Positions 59,787 through 64,000 of a DNA stretch of 64,000 nt are shown here, one piece after another (position 1 is the first letter of the stretch; each line of letters begins with the position of its first letter). Source of the DNA: Marmoricola sp. (lineage in GTDB: Bacteria > Actinomycetota > Actinomycetes > Propionibacteriales > Nocardioidaceae); NCBI GenBank assembly GCA_025964775.1, contig JAOPYE010000037.1, positions 1-64,000 on the forward strand, given 5' to 3'. Position numbers and translations under genes: made by a program. A model generated the notes under the pieces. It did not search any database, was not told the origin of the DNA, and was given only the letters and a program-made list of their open reading frames with translations.

Positions 59787-60507
59787 GCAGTCGCGTCCGC
59801 AGGCTCCCCGCGGCGCTCAACCGCTCCCGCCGAAGCCGCTCGACCCGGCTATCCAGGTACGGCTCGAGCTCGCGTCCGACCGCTCGGGTGAGCAGCAGAT
59901 CGGCGAGCGCAGGGTTGCGCACCAGGACCGGGCCATGCAGGTAGGTGGCGATCACGCTGCCCTGCTGGGCCCCTTCATGACCCTCGTGCCCGTTGCCGCG
60001 CCCGACCTCGACGATGCCGAGCGGCCGCGCGGCCGGACCCAGGACCGCATCACCCTGGTGGTTCTCGAAGCCGAGCAGACGTGAGCCGTCGATCTCGGAC
60101 CGCGTGACGACCTCACCCACCGCTCGGGGCCCGGTCAGTCTGCTGCAGGTCACATCGAGCAGGCCCAACCCCGGACGAGGGCCGTCCATCCCGACGTACT
60201 CGCGGGACAGGAGCTGGAATCCGGCGCACACCGCCAAGCAGGGCGCGCCGGCCCCGACTGCCCGGACGAACCCGGGCTGCCGCTCGAGCAGCTTCGCCGC
60301 GGCGGCCATGCTCCCGTCCTCGGCGCCCCCGACCAGGTAGATGTCGGCCTGCTCGGGAATCGGGTCTCCGGGCGCGACCTCGAGGACCGTGGCCTCGATC
60401 CCGCGTGCGGCTGCGCGATGACGCAGCGCCGCAGCGTTGCCGCGATCGCCGTACAGCCCGAGGAGCTTCGGGTAGACGACGACGATGTTCACCGGATCAG
60501 GCTGCAC
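59773..60507 (-). CDS. gatD: lipid II glutamine amidotransferase subunit GatD
   Basis: 244 residues, class I glutaminase-like. Nucleophile Cys94 in CLAVCAGFQLLS, His191 in ATYLHGPVLVRNPALAD, and VYPKLLGLYGDRGN at the start, all GatD hallmarks. Supplies ammonia to MurT for amidating D-Glu of lipid II. GTG start at 60507, overlapping the murT stop by 11 nt. A cell-wall function embedded among sterol genes. Confidence 0.92.
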   Translation of the reverse strand: MQPDPVNIVVVYPKLLGLYGDRGNAAALRHRAAARGIEATVLEVAPGDPIPEQADIYLVGGAEDGSMAAAAKLLERQPGFVRAVGAGAPCLAVCAGFQLLSREYVGMDGPRPGLGLLDVTCSRLTGPRAVGEVVTRSEIDGSRLLGFENHQGDAVLGPAARPLGIVEVGRGNGHEGHEGAQQGSVIATYLHGPVLVRNPALADLLLTRAVGRELEPYLDSRVERLRRERLSAAGSLRTRLLRRA

Positions 60508-61738
60508 GACCGAGCTCCCGTCGCGCGTCCTGGAAGGCCGTGTATGTCGCGAGCAGATCCACGGGGCCAGGCGGGAGCGCGTGCAGGGCGCCTCGTACGT
60601 CGCCGTACTGACCGGTCACCTCGACCCCGTCCATCTCGAGTCGAACCGCGAGATCCGTCGCTCGGTTGCCGCACAGCGTCACCTGCAGGCCCCGGAGCTC
60701 GGAGAAGTCGACGTCGTAGAGCCACGACGGGTCCCGGCCGTCGGCACCGTCGGCGTTGAACGCGAGCACGAGTGCGTTGCGTCGGGTCGCAAGCAGTTCC
60801 AGCGAGGCTCGCCAGCTGGCCGGATTCTTCGCGAGCACCAGCATCACGTCGTGGTCCCCCACCCGCACCGTGGCGTATCGCCCGGCGACGGCGGTCACTC
60901 CCGCCAGCGCTGCTGCGGCCGCTTCCGGATCGGCCCCCATCAGCGTCGCAGCGGCGACCGCCTGCGCGGCGTTCCCCAGGTTGCCCGGGCCGGGGAGGGT
61001 GATGTAGCTCAACGACGACCCGGACGGCGGCACGATCACGCCATCGGAGATGGTCCAGTCGCAGGCCGGACGACTGTGCCCGCAGGTGCAGGACCAACCG
61101 TCGGTGCGGTCCAGCAATTCCCCGCATTCCGGGCAGATCAGCGAGTCCTCGTCCCAGATCTGGCCGGCCCCTACCCAGATCTGGTGTTGCGCCGTCTGAG
61201 CCGCCCAGGCGACCCACGGGTCGTCGGCGTTGGCGACGACGGTCGGCACCGCGCTGAGTGCATCGCGCCAGGCTCGCGCCAGTCGTCCCACCTCGGGGTT
61301 GCGGTGGAGCTGGTCGCGCGCGAGGTTGAGCAGCACCACGACTTCGGGGCCGAACGTGCGGATCGCCCACGGGACCCAGGCTTCATCGACCTCCAGCACC
61401 ACAGCGGTCGTTCGCGCGTTGGCGAGGGTCCACACCAGGCCGGCCGGGGTGTTCGCCCCGTCGGAGTTGGTCGACAAAGGACCCTCGGTCGCCCAGGCCG
61501 CGGCCAGCATCGCGGTCGAGGTCGACTTGCCGTTGGTGCCCGAGACGAGCGCCACCCGGCGGCCCGCTGCGAGCATCTCCCCGGCACCGGGGACGAGTTT
61601 CACGATCACCCGCCCGCCGATCACGCCGCCGGAACGCCTCAGGACGCGCTGCGAGATCCAGACCGCCGTGCGCGCGAGCAGCATGGCCAGAGCGAGCCTG
61701 GTGCTGTCCGGCCTGATCGGCGCCTGAGTCGTAGCCAC
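60497..61738 (-). CDS. murT: lipid II isoglutaminyl synthase subunit MurT
   Basis: 413 residues from GTG 61738 (MATTQAPIRPDSTRLALAM). Mur-ligase fold with P-loop VSGTNGKST at 66-74, ANTPAGLVW, VLEVDEAWVPW, NLARDQLHRNPEV, and the zinc-ribbon cysteines CPECGELLDRTDGWSCTCGH that mark MurT. The C-terminal Mur domain includes GRYATVRVGDHDVMLVLAKNPASW. With GatD it makes D-isoglutaminyl lipid II. Longer upstream reading is antisense to the dienelactone hydrolase gene and is dismissed. Divergent from that gene by 54 nt. Confidence 0.93.
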   Translation of the reverse strand: MATTQAPIRPDSTRLALAMLLARTAVWISQRVLRRSGGVIGGRVIVKLVPGAGEMLAAGRRVALVSGTNGKSTSTAMLAAAWATEGPLSTNSDGANTPAGLVWTLANARTTAVVLEVDEAWVPWAIRTFGPEVVVLLNLARDQLHRNPEVGRLARAWRDALSAVPTVVANADDPWVAWAAQTAQHQIWVGAGQIWDEDSLICPECGELLDRTDGWSCTCGHSRPACDWTISDGVIVPPSGSSLSYITLPGPGNLGNAAQAVAAATLMGADPEAAAAALAGVTAVAGRYATVRVGDHDVMLVLAKNPASWRASLELLATRRNALVLAFNADGADGRDPSWLYDVDFSELRGLQVTLCGNRATDLAVRLEMDGVEVTGQYGDVRGALHALPPGPVDLLATYTAFQDARRELGRAA

Positions 61739-61792
61739 CACGGTATTCAACCGTACCGACGTGCACCCGAGGCGCACGGCTACGCTCGCGAC

Positions 61793-62527
61793 GTGACCAA
61801 GCTCTTGGAGACGTGGCAGGTCGGCAGCCACACGGGCGGCGACGCGACCCACCCGACGTACCGCAAGGGGACCGGTCCGGGGGTCGTGATCATCCACGAG
61901 GTCCCCGGACTCACCCCGAAGGTGATCGCCTTCGCCGAGGAGGTCGTGGCCGCCGGCTTCACCGTGGTGATGCCGCACCTGTTCGGTACCCCTGAACGAC
62001 CGATGTCGGTGCTCGCGGTGGCCAGCACGCTGCGCCAGGTCTGCGTGAGCGCCGAGTTCACCAAGCTGGCCACCGGGGTCACGGCCCCGATCGCCACCTG
62101 GTTGCGAAGCCTGGCGCGCGAGCTCCATGCCGAGCTGGGCGGGCCCGGCGTCGGGGCTCTGGGGATGTGCTTCACCGGTGGGTTCGCGCTCGCGATGATG
62201 GTGGACGACTCGATGGTGGCTCCGGTCCTGGCCCAGCCGTCGGTGCCCTTCGCCGCGGGCCGCAAGCGCGCCGCTGACCTGAACCTCTCGCCCGAGGACC
62301 TCGCCGTCGTCAAGCGCCGTGCAGCAGCGGGCTGCCAGGTGCTCGGCCTCCAGTACCCCAGCGATCCGATGACCGGCACCCGCTTCGACACCCTGACCCG
62401 CGAGCTCGGGGACGCGTTCATCCGGGTCGAGTTCCCTGGTAAGGGTCACGGCACGGTCACCGAGGAACGCCAGCAGGAAGGCGTCGACCAGGTGCTGGCC
62501 TTCTTCACCGACAAACTGGTCCGGTGA
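61793..62527 (+). CDS. dienelactone hydrolase family protein
   Basis: 244 residues from GTG 61793 (VTKLLETWQVGSHTGG). Alpha/beta-hydrolase of the DLH type: GVVIIHEVPGLTPKVIAFAEEVVAAGFTVVMPHLF, nucleophile Cys in VGALGMCFTGGFALAM, and FPGKGHGTVTEERQQEG with the His. The Asp is probably in GLQYPSDPMT. The substrate is unknown; a lactone or thioester of a catabolic pathway is plausible. No KstR box is upstream. Confidence 0.85.
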   Translation: MTKLLETWQVGSHTGGDATHPTYRKGTGPGVVIIHEVPGLTPKVIAFAEEVVAAGFTVVMPHLFGTPERPMSVLAVASTLRQVCVSAEFTKLATGVTAPIATWLRSLARELHAELGGPGVGALGMCFTGGFALAMMVDDSMVAPVLAQPSVPFAAGRKRAADLNLSPEDLAVVKRRAAAGCQVLGLQYPSDPMTGTRFDTLTRELGDAFIRVEFPGKGHGTVTEERQQEGVDQVLAFFTDKLVR

Positions 62528-62531
62528 CGTC

Positions 62532-63422
62532 CTAACTGGCTGCCCGGGCGTCGAGGAGCTGGGTCGCCTCGTCGCTCTTCCGGTGCTTGGCCGGCACCTT
62601 GTCGACCGTTGCCCACGAGCTCCGGATCCGCACGTTGGCGATCTGGTAGCCGAGCCGCTGGTGCAGGTAGCGGATGCCCGCGGAGATGCTGATGCCGGAG
62701 TCGGCGAGCAGGAGACGAACCTCGTCGTGGATCAGCGCCTCGACCATGCTGGTGTGCAGGACGTACCGGGCGATCGCTCCGTCCTCGGTCGCGACGCACT
62801 TGATGCCCTCCAGGCGCGCGTACTCGCCGGACTGGAGGTAGCACAGCACGCCGAGGACCTCCCCGGTCGCGGAGTACACCGCCAGGCTCTTCAACCCGGG
62901 GGTGGGCTCGGGCGCCGCGGGGCCTGCCGTGGCGAGAAACTCCTCGACCGCTTCCGGGCCACCGAGCATGATCTCGCCGATCATGCGCGCGCCGACCCCT
63001 TCGCCATCGACGGGGCGGACCTCCATGCCGAGCGTGCGGCCCCGGGTACAGGCGGTCCGGACCGTCTGGCGCGACCGGCCCTTCAGGTAGTCCTCGACGC
63101 AGTCAGGGAGCGCGAGCACGGCGCGGCCGATCCGGACCTGCGGCACGCGCAGCGAGAAGGTCAGGCGCGCGCCGATGCGGCGGAGTCGACTGGTCGCCTC
63201 GAACGGCGAGTAGAACATCGGCGGCCGGAACTCTCGCGAGGCGCTCACCACGTCCACGGCGGGCAGCGACGCGAGCACGCGGGCGGCCGACCAGGTCTGG
63301 CCGGGCGACCGGAACACGCACGCAACCCGGACTCGCGGACTGGCCGTGAGCAGCGAGTCGTAGACGAACCCCGCTGCCTGCTCGACCTCGCAGGCCGACG
63401 GCGACGAGCGCACACCACGCAT
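62532..63422 (-). CDS. unknown protein, possible acyl-/aminoacyl-transferase fold
   Basis: 296 residues from ATG 63422, which has AGGGGGA 7 nt upstream; a longer in-phase start at 63476 lacks one. Notable stretches are YLKGRSRQTVRTACTRGRTLGMEVRPVDGE, LAVYSATGEVLGVLCYLQSGEYARLEGIKCVA, ALIHDEVRLLLADSGISISAGIRYLHQRLGY and a basic C-terminus. The pattern of strands and the final LHQRLGYQIANVRI hint at a GNAT/FemAB-like fold, but no cofactor motif is decisive. Convergent with the dienelactone hydrolase (4-nt gap). Function unknown. Confidence 0.5.
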   Translation of the reverse strand: MRGVRSSPSACEVEQAAGFVYDSLLTASPRVRVACVFRSPGQTWSAARVLASLPAVDVVSASREFRPPMFYSPFEATSRLRRIGARLTFSLRVPQVRIGRAVLALPDCVEDYLKGRSRQTVRTACTRGRTLGMEVRPVDGEGVGARMIGEIMLGGPEAVEEFLATAGPAAPEPTPGLKSLAVYSATGEVLGVLCYLQSGEYARLEGIKCVATEDGAIARYVLHTSMVEALIHDEVRLLLADSGISISAGIRYLHQRLGYQIANVRIRSSWATVDKVPAKHRKSDEATQLLDARAAS

Positions 63423-63541
63423 TACTGATCCCCCTGCAACAGTCCCGAGGCGTTTCGACAATCGGCACCACACCACGACACCCGGGACCGGTCGCTACCT
63501 GCTCAACGACCGCCGCACGGCGCGCGTGACACGCGTCGGGG

Positions 63542-63606
63542 ACAGGTCCAGACCACCGGGCCGGGACCTGTTCGACACAGGTTCAATCGGTGTATTCCAG
63601 GTCTGG
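63542..63606. other. nested inverted repeats in a 213-nt intergenic region
   Basis: In 63423-63635, with no gene, ACAGGTCC (63542-63549) pairs with GGACCTGT (63564-63571), CCAGACC (63548-63554) with GGTCTGG (63600-63606), and ACCTG-TTCGACA-CAGGT (63566-63582) forms a T-arm-like hairpin. Could be structured RNA, an operator or a terminator region between the flanking genes (both minus strand). Confidence 0.35.
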
Positions 63607-63635
63607 TTGAGGTAAAAGGCCGGTGAATTGCCCGG

Positions 63636-64000
63636 TCAGGCCGACAGGATCAGCCCGCTCGTGGGGACGCCGGTCCCGGCGGTGACCAGCACGTGCTCGA
63701 CGTCCGGGACCGGGTTCACCGAGGTGCCCCGGACCTGTCGGACCGCCTCGGCGATGCCGTTCATGCCGTGGATGTACGCCTCGCCGAGCTGGCCACCGTG
63801 GGTGTTGAGCGGCAGCCGGCCGCCGATCTCGATCGCGCCGTTGGCGATGAAGTCCTTGGCCTCGCCACGACCGCAGAAACCGAGTTCCTCGAGCTGCATC
63901 AGCACGTACGGCGTGAAGTGGTCGTAGAGCACGGCCATGGCCATGTCCTCCGGCGCGAGCCCGGACTGGCGCCAGAGCTCGCGACCGACGACGCCCATCT
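63636..64000 (-). CDS. ltp2: C-terminal part of a thiolase-like Ltp2-type protein (5' beyond window)
   Basis: About 121 residues visible, ending SGLILSA. VLYDHFTPYVLMQLEELGFCGRG, GGRLPLNTHGGQLGEAYIHGMNGIAEAVRQVRG and VEHVLVTAGTGVPTSG match the C-terminus of sterol-side-chain lipid-transfer/aldolase proteins, most like Ltp2. In M. tuberculosis Ltp2 with the DUF35 part of ChsH2 performs the last retro-aldol step of side-chain removal. The rest of that cluster (chsH1, chsH2, fadE28, fadE29) is therefore expected beyond the right edge, upstream of this gene. Confidence 0.75.
   Translation of the reverse strand, partial: MGVVGRELWRQSGLAPEDMAMAVLYDHFTPYVLMQLEELGFCGRGEAKDFIANGAIEIGGRLPLNTHGGQLGEAYIHGMNGIAEAVRQVRGTSVNPVPDVEHVLVTAGTGVPTSGLILSA

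Noticed and set aside
60497..62449. 650-residue open frame extending murT upstream
   Set aside because: Beyond GTG 61738 it is antisense to the dienelactone hydrolase and rich in Arg/Gly/His; MurT begins normally at 61738.
63566..63582. tRNA T-arm-like hairpin (ACCTG-TTCGACA-CAGGT)
   Set aside because: No matching acceptor strand, anticodon arm or D-arm at the right distances, so not a tRNA or obvious tRNA fragment.

Overview
This is a GC-rich actinobacterial chromosome segment holding most of a sterol (cholesterol/phytosterol) catabolic gene set. The gene order follows the Mycobacterium tuberculosis KstR/KstR2 regulons in blocks: fadE26-fadE27-fadD17, fadD19<>echA19, Rv3520c<>Rv3521-ltp4-ltp3, cyp125<>fadA5, Rv3548c/49c<>echA20-ipdA-ipdB-ipdC, fadA6/kstR2/ipdF/fadE30<>fadD3-fadE31-fadE32-fadE33, hsaADCB, hsaFGE<>kstD-hsd4B, and the end of an ltp2-like gene. 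The blocks are shuffled relative to mycobacteria and separated by unrelated genes. WhiB7, an F420-type oxidoreductase, MurT/GatD and GTG/leaderless starts all fit Actinobacteria. A Nocardioides-like host is an inference from overall character, not something I could test.

Layout. 1-4.7 kb: kshA (cut by the left edge) divergent from the side-chain genes fadE26, fadE27 and fadD17. 4.7-8.6 kb: two secreted proteins, a LysE exporter and an NMO-family flavoprotein. 8.6-11.1 kb: fadD19<>echA19. 11.1-16.3 kb: an island with a large MalT-like LuxR regulator, small secreted proteins, a nickel-binding-like protein and LemA. 16.3-21.8 kb: a KstR-boxed CoA ligase, an ABM-like protein, a P450-ferredoxin pair and an F420-type enzyme. 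21.9-25.1 kb: DUF35/ltp4/ltp3. 25.1-26.5 kb: methionine aminopeptidase and an unknown gene. 26.4-34.2 kb: cyp125<>fadA5, two SDRs and echA20-ipdABC. 34.2-35.7 kb: a frameshifted lipase and a lipoprotein. 35.8-44.1 kb: the KstR2 operon pair. 44.3-50.6 kb: non-sterol genes (SGNH lipoprotein, whiB7, HpcH/CitE lyases, GNAT, AbiEi, orphan TetR and LysR ligand domains). 50.6-59.8 kb: ring A/B cleavage genes. 59.8-63.4 kb: gatD/murT, a dienelactone hydrolase and an unknown. 63.6-64 kb: ltp2 end.

How it works together. CYP125 oxidises C26. FadD19/FadD17 make CoA thioesters. FadE26/27, EchA19, Hsd4B, FadA5 and the Ltp proteins shorten the side chain. KstD and KshA open ring B, HsaA/B hydroxylate ring A, HsaC cleaves it and HsaD hydrolyses the product. 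HsaE/F/G take the C5 piece to pyruvate and propionyl-CoA. FadD3, IpdF, FadE30, EchA20, IpdAB, IpdC, FadE31-33 and FadA6 degrade rings C/D.

Regulation. I find eight KstR-type boxes (TnnAACnnGTTnnA) and two perfect 8-2-8 KstR2 palindromes. They typically abut a TAnnnT -10 element, and in six cases the -10 lies 6-8 nt from the start codon, implying leaderless mRNAs. kstR2 is in the window; kstR is not. The most unusual observations are a 26-bp dispersed repeat read in the same frame inside both hsaD and kstD, and two matched promoter-leader modules flanking the LuxR regulator.
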